Shown here in pieces: positions 19,891-28,175 of a DNA stretch of 64,000 nt. A program made the translations under genes and the position numbers. The notes under the pieces were generated by a model, which saw only the letters and a program-made list of their open reading frames with translations, did not search any database and was not told the DNA's origin. Numbering within the stretch: position 1 is the first letter of the stretch; each line of letters starts with the position of its first letter. Source of the DNA: Octadecabacter arcticus 238 (GTDB lineage Bacteria; Pseudomonadota; Alphaproteobacteria; Rhodobacterales; Rhodobacteraceae); the NCBI RefSeq assembly GCF_000155735.2, contig NC_020908.1:2051001-2115000 (forward strand). Direction: 5' to 3'.

Positions 19891-20255
19891 GTCATTGTCC
19901 TAATCCGCCCACCTGAAAATTAGAGAAAAATAGAACAGCGGACAACATCCCTGACACACTGGGTCAATCTTGAAGACACACGACTGACCATCTCCAAAAA
20001 ACTTGAGCTTCTTTTAGGTCTCGTTGCGCTCGCGGTTGCATGGGCATCTAAAACCGCCACAAAGCTTATTGGAGGCGGGAAAATGAAGCGGAAAAAACAC
20101 GGATATTTTGCAAAGTCATTCTTTCGAATTGGCTTCGATCAGCTCCGTAAACTGCTCAGGTCAGACCCAAACGCCGCTGTCTCACCGTGGATATTAATTC
20201 CACCCATAATCACAAGAGTCGTGTAGTATGGGAGAAAGGACGGAATTTGGGCGCG

Positions 20256-20640
20256 TTACATCGCAAATTGCAGCGACCCCAGTGCTGCCGGTGCATCAGA
20301 ACGCGCCTTGAACACCACCTTGTTGCGATCACCGCTTTTGGCGGCATAAAGCGCTTTGTCAGCATCATCGAGAATGAGATCGATGTCGCTTTGATCCAGC
20401 ATCCAGATCGCCCCGATGCTGATAGACGCTTTCACTGTCCGTCCAGCATGTTCGACCCCGGTTTCGGCGACCAAGAAGCGGCACCGCTGGGCGATGCGTT
20501 TAGCCTCGTATCTGTCGATATTGCGAGAACAATTGCAAAGTCGCCATCACAGAGCCGCGAACCATCTTTACCAGACGCAAGAATTACTGACGCACGGTTT
20601 GTATTTTTTAGGGATCGCGCTTGGCGTGCGCGCCTACAAG
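20256..20640 (-). pseudogene. diguanylate cyclase (GGDEF) remnant
   Basis: C-terminal half of a GGDEF domain on the minus strand, truncated upstream and frameshifted near 20480-20520. The signature reads DGDFAIVL in place of GGDEFAIVL. After the shift come AQRCRFLVAETGVEHAGRTV, SISIGAIWML and the typical DADKALYAAKSGDRNKVVF to a stop at 20256. It abuts the 3' end of the HupE gene. Clearly non-functional. Confidence 0.75.
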
Positions 20641-21941
20641 AACACCCGTTCGACCACCCAATAGGCACCGACCAATGCGATCAGAATGCTGGCAGGCATG
20701 GCGACCATGTGCTGGTAGGTTTCATAGCGTTCAATCGCGCAAGACGCAGCACACAGGCCCGCCATGATCGCGACCATAAACAACAGCGGTAAAAACGCGG
20801 CCACTGCGTCCGGTCCAAGCGCTGAAATCGGGATCAGCAGCAACGGTACGACGACGACGGCGACGACTAAGTAACCCACAGCAAGTCCCATGTTGGCCTT
20901 GCCATCCTCCGAAGACCGGATCGCCAGAATCGCGATAATAAAGGCCACAGCGATGACGGCCAATTGTCCAATCTCAACACCGACGTTGAACCCCAACAGC
21001 GCAGGCACAAAGGCGCTTTCGGGGATGCCGTATTGGCCAAGCACGCTGGCGAAACCCAAACCATGCAAAAGGCCAAAGCAGAAAATCACTGCGGGCCGCC
21101 ACGGGTTCAGACCCCGACTAAAGATGTTCTCGACAGCGACATACACGATAGATGCGGCGATGATCGGTTCAACGATGGATGCAGGAACAGTGACATATCC
21201 CAATGCGGCCAGTGCCAAGGTAATCGTATGCGCCAGCGTGAACGCCGACACTTGCAACAACAACGGCCGCATTCTGGCGGCCAACAGGAACAGGCCCAGA
21301 ACGAACAGGATGTGATCAAGGCCAAGCGGAATGATATGTTCAACGCCAACCGGAATGTAGCGCAAGAACCCGTCCAGACCTGTCATCTCTGTGCCGCCAC
21401 CAAGGGCGACCGGATCAGTCAGACCACCACCGGACAGATAGCCATCCCAGCCGCCCTCCACGCCCATTTGACGCAACACCAGCACGCCGTATTCAGCCGG
21501 CCAGCCAATTTGAACCGACTGCGCGGTATCGGGCGCGACCCCGACGAACGTCAATGTGGACTGACGTACAACCTCAACATCACCGACCTGCGGCACATCA
21601 ATGCCGGTGAATTCAAGGGCTACACGTTCACCGTCAACAATCACGTCAATCGCACGGGCCATGTCGGGCCAATACCCGTCGAATCGTGCCGCGAATGCGT
21701 CAGGGTCCATGGCGCGCAGAGCGTCGTAAATTTCGGCCTCGGGTGCGGCTTCGGTGTCTTCCAGCCCGTCCAGATCAATGCCCGCAACGATGCTCTCAAA
21801 GTTTCCTTCAAGACTGAAAGTGATTTGGCCGTCAACAAGTTCCATATCGCCGATCGTTGGCAAGACTTCGTGCGCTGCTGCCAATGACGCGCACGTGATC
21901 CAGACCAGCGCTGCCATTGACACCGCCCGCCCAAATGTCAC
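20634..21941 (-). CDS. HupE/UreJ-family membrane protein (putative metal permease)
   Basis: About 435 aa. Signal peptide (AALVWITCASLAAAHE), ~180-residue extracytoplasmic part, then seven or so membrane segments starting at VGVEHIIPLGLDHILFVLGL, the HupE/UreJ signature; CFGLLHGLGFASVLG is a second family motif. HupE/UreJ proteins take up nickel or cobalt. GTG 21941 gives a good basic signal peptide; ATG 21917 and 21986 are alternatives, the last overlapping the divergent neighbour. Divergent from a DUF4198 gene, another metal-linked family. Confidence 0.8.
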   Translation of the reverse strand: MTFGRAVSMAALVWITCASLAAAHEVLPTIGDMELVDGQITFSLEGNFESIVAGIDLDGLEDTEAAPEAEIYDALRAMDPDAFAARFDGYWPDMARAIDVIVDGERVALEFTGIDVPQVGDVEVVRQSTLTFVGVAPDTAQSVQIGWPAEYGVLVLRQMGVEGGWDGYLSGGGLTDPVALGGGTEMTGLDGFLRYIPVGVEHIIPLGLDHILFVLGLFLLAARMRPLLLQVSAFTLAHTITLALAALGYVTVPASIVEPIIAASIVYVAVENIFSRGLNPWRPAVIFCFGLLHGLGFASVLGQYGIPESAFVPALLGFNVGVEIGQLAVIAVAFIIAILAIRSSEDGKANMGLAVGYLVVAVVVVPLLLIPISALGPDAVAAFLPLLFMVAIMAGLCAASCAIERYETYQHMVAMPASILIALVGAYWVVERVFL

Positions 21942-21969
21942 CTTAGCGTTAACCCAAATGGAGTTTCCC

Positions 21970-22788
21970 ATGCGCATCCTTGCCATTGCTTTCGCCCTTA
22001 CTGCTGCCCTGCCCGTCGTACCATCGCAGGTTTTGGCCCACGAATTCTGGATCGAACCGCTTTCCTATCAAGTTCAACTCGACGATATGATTAGCGGTGA
22101 GCTGACCAATGGGCAAGAGTTTGCGGGGGCACAACTGGCTTATTTGCCGCAACGATTTGAACGCTTTACGGTGGCGGCAGGCATGCGGCAGGGGAACGTC
22201 GAAAACCGCCTTGGTGCGCGGCCTGCGCTGGATATCGCACCCTTGTCCGAAGGGTTGCACGTCATCAGTTATCAATCAACACTGTCGACATTGACCTACA
22301 CCGAATGGGCAAAGTTTCTGGGATTCTCCGAACATAAAGACTTTGCCGACATTGAGGCGATCCACGACGCGCGCGGCCTGCCCCGCGAAGGTTTCGTCGA
22401 AGGCTATTGGCGGTTCTCAAAAACGCTTGTCGGTGTTGGCAACAGTATCGGCAGGGATTTTCAAACAGGTCTGGATATTGAATTCGTAGCCCTCGATAAT
22501 CCGTACACAGATGATCTGAGCAATGGTCTGCGGGTCCAACTCTATTACCTCGACGACGTGCGGGGCGATGCGCAGGTTGAATTGTTCGAAAAAGCGCCAG
22601 ACGGAACAGTCGAAATCACCCTGCACCGCACGGACGCAGAGGGCATCTCCACCCTGCCCGTCAAGGCGGGATACAGCTATTTGGTAGACGCCGTTGTGTT
22701 GCGCGAACCGTCCGCTGAGTTGGCCGTCGAGGCAGACATTGAATGGGAAACCCTTTGGGCCGCCCTGACATTTGGCGTGCCAGAATGA
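21970..22788 (+). CDS. DUF4198-type periplasmic protein
   Basis: 272 aa with a cleavable signal peptide (MRILAIAFALTAALPVVPSQ, mature start near LAHEFWIEP). The mature N-terminal AHEFWIEP is typical for DUF4198, a family found with nickel/cobalt and other metal uptake genes. Start ATG 21970 matches the signal peptide. Divergent from the HupE-like gene with ~30 bp between, so the two probably share a control region. Function beyond metal association is inference. Confidence 0.72.
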   Translation: MRILAIAFALTAALPVVPSQVLAHEFWIEPLSYQVQLDDMISGELTNGQEFAGAQLAYLPQRFERFTVAAGMRQGNVENRLGARPALDIAPLSEGLHVISYQSTLSTLTYTEWAKFLGFSEHKDFADIEAIHDARGLPREGFVEGYWRFSKTLVGVGNSIGRDFQTGLDIEFVALDNPYTDDLSNGLRVQLYYLDDVRGDAQVELFEKAPDGTVEITLHRTDAEGISTLPVKAGYSYLVDAVVLREPSAELAVEADIEWETLWAALTFGVPE

Positions 22789-22830
22789 GTCTCCAGTTGC
22801 ACGAACGCCCACTCAAGATCTAATGCGCCA

Positions 22831-22866
22831 ACCGCCGCACCACAACAAATGTAGCGGTGCGGCGGT
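22831..22866. terminator. inverted-repeat terminator, probably bidirectional
   Basis: Perfect 11-bp inverted repeat ACCGCCGCACC / GGTGCGGCGGT with a 14-base loop between the convergent DUF4198 and DUF465 genes. No strong T-tract. Confidence 0.55.
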
Positions 22867-22922
22867 CGACGCATGACCCGTAAGGACTGTGCCTTAGGTT
22901 TCTAAAAAGCCACAGCCAACGG

Positions 22923-23141
22923 CTACTTATCCGTCAATTGGGCGTGGATCTTATCTTTCAACCGCATCCGCTCCTTACGTAGGTCGGAAATATGATCGTC
23001 CGAGGTCGGCTTCACGTCGGTTTCCGCCGTATGGACCGCGCGATTGACCGTGTGGTATTCCTCAAATAATTTAGAAAAATGGGCATCGCTAGCGCATAAA
23101 TCATGCATCTTTCCGACATGTTCTGGAAACTCTTCTGCCAA
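22923..23141 (-). CDS. DUF465 (YdcH-like) small protein
   Basis: 72-aa helical protein. EFPEHVGKMHDLCASDAHFSKLFEEYHTVN and LRKERMRLKDKIHAQL are the family pattern of short YdcH/DUF465 proteins. Function unknown in the family. Confidence 0.75.
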   Translation of the reverse strand: MAEEFPEHVGKMHDLCASDAHFSKLFEEYHTVNRAVHTAETDVKPTSDDHISDLRKERMRLKDKIHAQLTDK

Positions 23142-23532
23142 TTCGTGAGGGGTGTTCTACATTGTCACTCTTTCTCTTGAGGTATGATTGGTCACTTTTT
23201 GCTTCGTGTAGCGAACACAGGTGCCGTTAGGGTTTCTCCTTGCTCAAATCCAATGATGTCGGAGGCACGCGCCGCTGGATCAGTGGCTTTTTGTCAGGCA
23301 TCTGCATTCGTTCGCTTAGCAAGGACATGATGCCATAGTTCGGGGCCCGCGTTGTTGACCCACATCAAACCGGATCGACGTCAGCTCTATTAGGATTGTC
23401 CGCAACTGGCGCGGTGCACAGCGAAAGTATGGCGCGACACAGCAATCAGAGTCATGCAATGCGATCCGTTTGGTGACTTACAAACCGATGCGCCGCATCA
23501 CTATTTTTTCTAGACCAGACCATACCCCAGTG
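23142..23532. other. gene-free stretch
   Basis: 391 bp with no supported gene, RNA or repeat on either strand. It abuts IS3 type II copy B and probably contains the edge of whatever was deleted there. Confidence 0.5.
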
Positions 23533-25174
23533 TGTCAGGGATGTTGTCCGCTGCTCTATTTTTCTCTAATTTTCAGGTGGGCGGATTAGGACAATGACAT
23601 GGGATATTCACTGGAACGAAAAGCAGCTGTGCTGAAGCGGATGCTTCCGCCGAACAACGTGGCCATTCGGCAGCTTTCGCGGGAGGAAGGCATTTCGGAA
23701 GCGACGCTTTTCTCCTGGCGTGCTGAGGCGCGCAACAAGGGGCAGCTTTTGCCTGACGCTGATGCGAGCCCTGAGGGCTGGTCTTCACGTGACAAGTTTG
23801 CGGCGGTGTTGGAAACTGCTGCGCTGAACGAGGCTGACCTAGCCGAATACTGCCGCAAACGCGGCCTTTACCCGGCGCAGATTGCCATGTGGCGAGTTGC
23901 TTGCGAGCAGGCCAACGACTGGGACCGCACGAGTGCAGCACGTCTTGTGCGTGCGACCAAGGAAGACAAGAAACGGATGAAAGATTTGGAACGTGAGCTT
24001 GCTCGCAAGGATCGCGCACTGGCCGAAACTGCAGCACTGCTTGTTCTGCGAAAAAAGGCCTCAGCGATCTGGGGGGACGGAGAGGACGCATGATCAGCAC
24101 CCCAGATCGCCAAACCGCAGTTGCTCTGATCAATGAGGCCGTCACCGCAGGAGCGCGGCGCGCCAAAGCCTGTTCCGAGTTGGAAATCAGCGAACGCACT
24201 CTGCGGCGCTGGACAAAAGACGGCGAGGTTCGCCCTGATAAGCGCCCCCTCGTGCCGCGTGCGGAACCAGCAAACGCGTTGAGTACGGCAGAACGCGCGG
24301 CTGTTCTAGATGTCTGTAATTCAAAGGAGTTCTCTAGCCTTCCCCCAAGTCAGATTGTGCCAAAGCTAGCCGATCAGGGTCGATATCTGGCCTCGGAATC
24401 GAGTTTCTACCGCATTTTGCGCGCCAATGGATTGCAGCATCACCGGGGTCGAGCCAAGTCCCCAGTCAAGCGTAAGAAGCCCACAAGCTATCAGGCCAGT
24501 GCGCCCTGTGAGGTCTGGACCTGGGACATTACCTGGATGCCGGGACCTGTCGCAGGCATGTTCTTCTATCTGTATCTGATCGTGGACATCTTCAGCCGGA
24601 AGATCGTGGGCTGTACATCCATGAGCGTGAAAGTGCGGATCTGGCTGCCATTCTGATCCGGCAAGCAGTGCTAGCGGAGGGCTGTCAGATGCGCCCCTTG
24701 GTTCTGCACGCTGACAACGGCAGTCCGATGAAGGGCGCCACGATGAAGGTGACGATGGAAAAACTAGGGATCACGGCCTCCTACAGTCGCCCTCGCGTAA
24801 GCAACGACAACCCTTTCTCAGAGGCGTTGTTCCGAACCTGCAAATACCGCCCGGACTGGCCGACCAAGGGCTTTGCCACCAAGGCGGATGCTCAAACCTG
24901 GGTCCAAACCTTCGCTGGTTGGTACAATAGTGAACACCTGCACAGCGCCATCCGCTTCGTCACGCCGAATGCGCGCCACGCAGGTCATGATCGTGCAACG
25001 CTCACAAATCGTGCCAATCTCTATGCCACTGCTCGCGCGCAAAACCCGCAACGCTGGTCAGGAAAAACCCGAAACTGGCAACCAGCAGGACCCGTCTGGC
25101 TGAACCCAGAAAACGAAATCAGCGCCTCTGAAATCAGAGACGCTGCAAGAAATCGGCGGACAACACCTTTGACA
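23533..25174 (+). mobile_element. IS3-family element type II, copy B (inverted relative to copy A)
   Basis: 1642 bp with the same ends as copy A. No target duplication. The left flank is gene-free and the right flank is the middle of an acyltransferase-like gene, so sequence has been lost here too. Copies A and B lie in inverted orientation 3.58 kb apart. Confidence 0.92.
23599..24093 (+). CDS. IS3-family OrfA (type II, copy B)
   Basis: 164 aa, almost identical to copy A (H/R and E/G exchanges). HTH plus C-terminal coiled coil; overlaps orfB by 4 bp. Confidence 0.88.
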   Translation: MGYSLERKAAVLKRMLPPNNVAIRQLSREEGISEATLFSWRAEARNKGQLLPDADASPEGWSSRDKFAAVLETAALNEADLAEYCRKRGLYPAQIAMWRVACEQANDWDRTSAARLVRATKEDKKRMKDLERELARKDRALAETAALLVLRKKASAIWGDGEDA

Positions 25175-25237
25175 AACACCGGGTTGACCGTATCCAGAAA
25201 TCACCAGCCATTGCGATCGACAAAACTAAAGACATAG
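24090..25237 (+). pseudogene. IS3-family OrfB with frameshift (type II, copy B)
   Basis: Same one-base frameshift as copy A, at about 24609-24616: the first frame ends at 24656 and the second runs from about 24650 on (MLAEGCQMRPL at 24668). The natural stop after EISASEIRDA is TGA in copy A but AGA here, so the frame reads out of the element to 25237. Otherwise near-identical to copy A. Confidence 0.9.
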
Positions 25238-26304
25238 TGCGTGTCACCGGCTTCGGGTCGCCGGTGGGGTTCGACGGATGGCCCACGCGCTTTGCAGCAA
25301 AGGCACAAGCGCCGGTTTTGCCCGGATTTGTAACCCAAACGGACGGGCGCCTGAAACTTCTCATTGGAAGCGCAATTGCGCCATCCGCGGACATCGTCGC
25401 CTCCTCTCAGAATTTGGTGACCCAGCTTGAAGGTTTCATCAAGTTGCACCCAGAGGAATGGGCGTTTTCAGTCGATAATACCAACGGCCGAATTAAGTGA
25501 CCCTTGCCCATTCTCGATCTGTGATTGAACTTATTCGCTCTGGGTCGTTCGCAAAGAAGTTCCAAGCTTGTGCACATTTGTCGAGTATTTCGTCATAGGT
25601 GTCGAAAACTGTGATTGCGAGTTTATTAGCTCGCAGATAAGCCCAGACGTTTTCCATGGGGTTCAGTTCGGGTGAATACGGTGGCAGCTTAACGAGCGTA
25701 ATTTTATCTGGCACCTGCAAACATTTTGCGCCATGCCACCCCGCCCCATCAACAATCAGCAAGGCATGTGAGCCGGGTGCGACAGCTTTTGCGATCTCAT
25801 CAAGATGCAGCCCCATAGCCTCGGCGTTGACGTAGGGCAGGACGAGACCTGCGGCGGTACCACGTGCGGGACAAGCGGCACCAAAGATATAACTCCATTT
25901 GAAGCGTATATCACGGGGTGCGCGCGGGCGAGTTCCACGCTTGGCCCATTTACGGGTGAGTGTCCCCTGTTGTCCAACGCGGGCTTCATCTTGGAACCAT
26001 ACTTCAAGAGGCTTCCCCTTTGCATGTTCTGGCAGAGTATCGTTTACGAGGCTCGCAAAGTTTTTTTAAAAGCCTGCTGCGCTTCGCGATCAGTTTTCGG
26101 ATGCTCTGGACGCACAGACAGGCGGCGAAAGCCATGCTTGGTTAGATATTTCCCAATCGTACGCACATGCAGTTTCACGTCGAACTCCTCTTCAACACGA
26201 GCCTGCAAGTCGACACAACGCCATCGTACTACGCCATCTTTTACTTTCCACAAACGGGATTAAAGCCACCGGCTTCCAGCCGGTCCGCTTTAGCGTAATG
26301 TACT

Positions 26305-26373
26305 ATAATCTTCCCTCTCATTTTTAAGACCCCGCGAAGCGGTAAGGGTCTTAAAAATGAGAGGGAAGATTAT
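26305..26373 (+). promoter_or_regulatory. 28-bp-arm hairpin covering the IS200 tnpA start
   Basis: Perfect inverted repeat with 28-bp arms (26305-26332 and 26346-26373), closed by an inner CCGC-GAA-GCGG. The right arm includes the GAGGGAAG ribosome-binding site and the first bases of tnpA. In RNA it would hide translation initiation, as reported for Salmonella IS200. Identical arrangement in copy 2. Confidence 0.85.
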
Positions 26374-26791
26374 GATCTATTCCACAGGAAGCCATACCAA
26401 ATTTTATCACCGGTTTCACGTCGTCTGGACAACAAAATACCGATACAAAGTTATGCGCGGTGAGATGCGTGAGCGTATCCGTGAAATCATTATCCAAACA
26501 TGCCAAGAACTTGGCGTGCATATTGAGAAGGGCGTATTGTCGACCGATCACGTCCACATGTTCATATCGGTCCCGCCTCAGATAGCATTGTCAAAGGTGA
26601 TGATGCGGATCAAGGGACGCTCGTCTTATAAGATACAGCGCGAGTTTCCCGAACTGCGCAAACGGTACTGGGGCCAGCGGTTTTGGGCTCGCGGATTTTT
26701 CTCAACAACCAGCGGCAATGTCACTGACGCTGTCATACTTCAGTATCTTGAATTACATTCAAAAAGGGAACCTACCGGCGTCAGCCGGTAG
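26372..26791 (+). CDS. tnpA: IS200 TnpA, Y1 HUH transposase
   Basis: 139-aa single-strand transposase. The HUH motif lies in VLSTDHVHMFISVPP and the catalytic Tyr in TDAVILQYLELHSK. Start ATG 26372 (MIYSTGSHTKF) has a good ribosome-binding site; ATG 26357 is an alternative. No TnpB partner. Intact. Confidence 0.95.
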   Translation: MIYSTGSHTKFYHRFHVVWTTKYRYKVMRGEMRERIREIIIQTCQELGVHIEKGVLSTDHVHMFISVPPQIALSKVMMRIKGRSSYKIQREFPELRKRYWGQRFWARGFFSTTSGNVTDAVILQYLELHSKREPTGVSR

Positions 26792-27302
26792 TCGTTCAGT
26801 GGGTCGGGCCCGGCCTCCACCCACGCCACAAATTGCGCCTGTTGCTTGGGCGACAACCGTGGTTTTGCCCCCTTGCCATTCCGATCCGATAACCCCTCAA
26901 TGCCTTCTGCGTTAAAGCGATGCGCCCAATCCCGAAGTGTTTGTCGATCCATACCACTGCTGCGGGCAGCCGTTTCACGATCCACCCCATCAAGCACCAG
27001 CGCTATGGCCAGTAGTCGCCGTACAACCCGCCCATCCTTGGTTCGCTTTGCCGCACGGCGCAAATCTTTCGCAGACATATCCGTGCGCGTAATTTTTATG
27101 GCTCCACCCATGAGCACCTCCCAATCTATGGAGGTCATTGATTCAGAGTTTGCCAAAAATTAAAACCAAAAAAATGAGTCAGATATTATGGCCACTGGTA
27201 TAAACACTGGTCGCGGGCCCTACAAAACGGTGCAACAGGCGGAACAAACTAAACCAGAGTCTTTGGCGCAGCGCAAACATCGTCCGCATTCCAGCCCAGA
27301 GG

Positions 27303-27977
27303 TTATGAATTCAAAAGCGCCTCTAACGTCTCATTAAACACCGCAAGCTCCTGTGTCGGGTCCAGATCCGTAATCGGCCGCAAATCCAGGCTCACATGGC
27401 GACGACCCTTCTTGATACCCAAAAAGCTCCAGAACCCGTCGTATTGCGCCCGTTGGAATTGACCAAGACCGTCAAGGCGCAACAGCATCACGGGCGTGTC
27501 AGGTTCGGCCCGCAGAATGTCGTACACACCCGACAAATACGGTGCGATGATCTCTTGGGGTTGGCGGCGCAGCTTTCCGGCGGGAAACAAGAGAATGGAA
27601 TTGCCGTTGCCCAGCACCTTATGAATGATCCCCAGTGTGTGGTCTTTGCGCGCGGCGCGTCGATCATCGGGCCATGATTTCGGCGACGACATCGGAATCG
27701 CGCCTGCGACATACATCGGGAACCACTGCGCCCAGTTGTGGTATTCATCATAATGCACCGTCGGGCGCACCCGCGCCGTCGAATACAGGATGGCCGAGAC
27801 CAGCGGCCCATCATGTCGGCTGACATGGGTTGCCAAAATCAGCGTTCCGGGTTGGTCCTGCAACAGGTGCTTGCCCGCAGCGCTGACATTGTAAAACATC
27901 GCGTAATAGGTCCGCACAAGGACGAGAAAAAAATGCCGGACCCATTTGCCCAGCGTGGCGTCAATGAAACGTTTCAT
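27303..27977 (-). CDS. lysophospholipid/1-acylglycerol-phosphate acyltransferase family protein
   Basis: 224-aa PlsC-like acyltransferase. The catalytic HX4D is in ATHVSRHDGPLVS, followed by the family blocks VAGAIPMSS and ILLFPAGKLRR (acyl-acceptor binding). An N-terminal hydrophobic segment (HFFLVLVRTYYAMFY) suggests membrane attachment. Start ATG 27977 (MKRFIDATLG) is preferred over ATG 28016. Likely transfers acyl groups in phospholipid synthesis; exact substrate unknown. Divergent from psuK. Confidence 0.8.
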   Translation of the reverse strand: MKRFIDATLGKWVRHFFLVLVRTYYAMFYNVSAAGKHLLQDQPGTLILATHVSRHDGPLVSAILYSTARVRPTVHYDEYHNWAQWFPMYVAGAIPMSSPKSWPDDRRAARKDHTLGIIHKVLGNGNSILLFPAGKLRRQPQEIIAPYLSGVYDILRAEPDTPVMLLRLDGLGQFQRAQYDGFWSFLGIKKGRRHVSLDLRPITDLDPTQELAVFNETLEALLNS

Positions 27978-28175
27978 TGCTTGTGACCTTTTGCAGATTG
28001 GATTTGGCATGGACACTCTCTCTCAACACTATTGAACGTCGTTCACGGATAAACACCACACGCCCGCGTTGCAACGCTTTTTACACACCTTTGACCAAAG
28101 GTCGGGTTTCCCATACCTCACTCTCAAGGCTCACACCCCGTTGACCTCGCCGCGCCGCCGCGCCATCAACGGCGG

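Larger units (their letters stand above)
18315..19956 (-). mobile_element. IS3-family element type II, copy A (inside IS4)
   Basis: 1642 bp between inverted ends TGTCAGGGATGTTGTCCGC (at 19956, inward) and TGTCAAAGGTGTTGTCCGC (at 18315). Seven more bases outside each end are also shared with copy B, so the true ends may lie slightly further out. No target duplication; the neighbouring IS4 sequence has lost ~400 bp, pointing to an adjacent deletion after insertion. orfB is frameshifted. Confidence 0.9.
16207..20226 (+). pseudogene. IS4 transposase in three pieces
   Basis: Piece 1 (16207-16552) reads MITKALTTLKKMLSPHLELS to LCLDRTNWKIG, a TAA stop at 16513, then HVNFLVLAIVT. Piece 2 (18161-18314) continues RRHRIPLMWSVLGRAGN to TIKFLLADREFI. 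Piece 3 (19964-20226) resumes VNLEDTRLTISKKLELLLG to the end. The DRTNWKIG, LLADREFI and NLEDTRLT blocks identify the IS4 family. About 130 residues between pieces 2 and 3, including part of the catalytic core, are absent, and there is a nonsense codon in piece 1. Confidence 0.88.
16105..20230 (+). mobile_element. IS4-family element split by two IS3-family elements
   Basis: Ends are an inverted repeat CATACTACACGAC (16105 on, and reversed up to 20230), flanked by the direct repeat GGAGAAAGG (16096-16104, 20231-20239). The element is interrupted at 16553-18156 by one IS3-type element (clean, 4-bp duplication) and at 18315-19956 by another. About 400 bp of its own middle is missing at the second site. 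The three remaining pieces sum to only ~0.88 kb. Confidence 0.88.
26245..26799 (+). mobile_element. IS200-type element, copy 1 (555 bp, inside IS630)
   Basis: Inserted immediately 3' of TTAC (26241-26244), the target tetranucleotide of IS608-type members. The left-end hairpin ACCGGC-TTCCA-GCCGGT and the right-end hairpin CTACCGGC-GTCA-GCCGGTAG are the expected subterminal imperfect palindromes. No target duplication, as usual. Second copy at 36583-37137, the same length. Confidence 0.95.
25493..27111 (-). pseudogene. IS630 transposase, split by IS200
   Basis: N-terminal HTH part (27111 to 26800): MGGAIKITRTDMSAKDLRRA ... TLRDWAHRFNAEGIEGLSDR. Removing IS200 (26245-26799) gives GPDPVKDGVVRWRCVDLQAR in frame. 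The C-terminal DDE part has EVWFQDEARVGQQG, LLIVDGAGWHG and YSPELNPMENVWAYLR. A run of seven A (26061-26067 on the complement) between QAFKK and NFASLVNDT needs a -1 shift to stay open, as in IS630 members that use programmed frameshifting. Interrupted, so not functional as it stands. Confidence 0.85.
25481..27198 (-). mobile_element. IS630-family element at a TA target, carrying an IS200 insertion
   Basis: Flanked by TA on both sides (25479-25480, 27199-27200), the IS630/Tc1 target. The inverted ends CCAACGGCCGAATTAAGTGAC and CCAGTGGCCATAATATCTGAC match at 15 of 21 positions. Without the nested IS200 it is 1163 bp, a normal IS630 length. Confidence 0.88.
25175..27336 (+). pseudogene. LpxL-like lipid acyltransferase remnant, truncated and split
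   Basis: The open frame enters from IS3 copy B and reads HRVDRIQKSPAIAIDKTKD, GFDGWPTRFAAKAQAPVLPG and EGFIKLHPEEWAFSVDN, resembling the C-terminal half of LpxL-type acyltransferases (gxPtrfA...A.apvlPgf, ...pEeW). IS630 is inserted at TA (25479-25480). Joined across it, the frame continues DNINTGRGPYKTVQQ and can run to a stop at 27336, overlapping the 3' end of the convergent acyltransferase. The N-terminal half with the catalytic His is absent. Family call moderately sure. Confidence 0.5.

Noticed and set aside
19290..19916. 208-codon open frame antisense to IS3 orfA (also at 23573-24199)
   Set aside because: Repeats with the element and has no domain pattern; the opposite strand encodes OrfA.
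26305..26373. Independent terminator or REP element
   Set aside because: Perfect 28-bp arms occur in both IS200 copies at the same place relative to tnpA, so it is part of the element.
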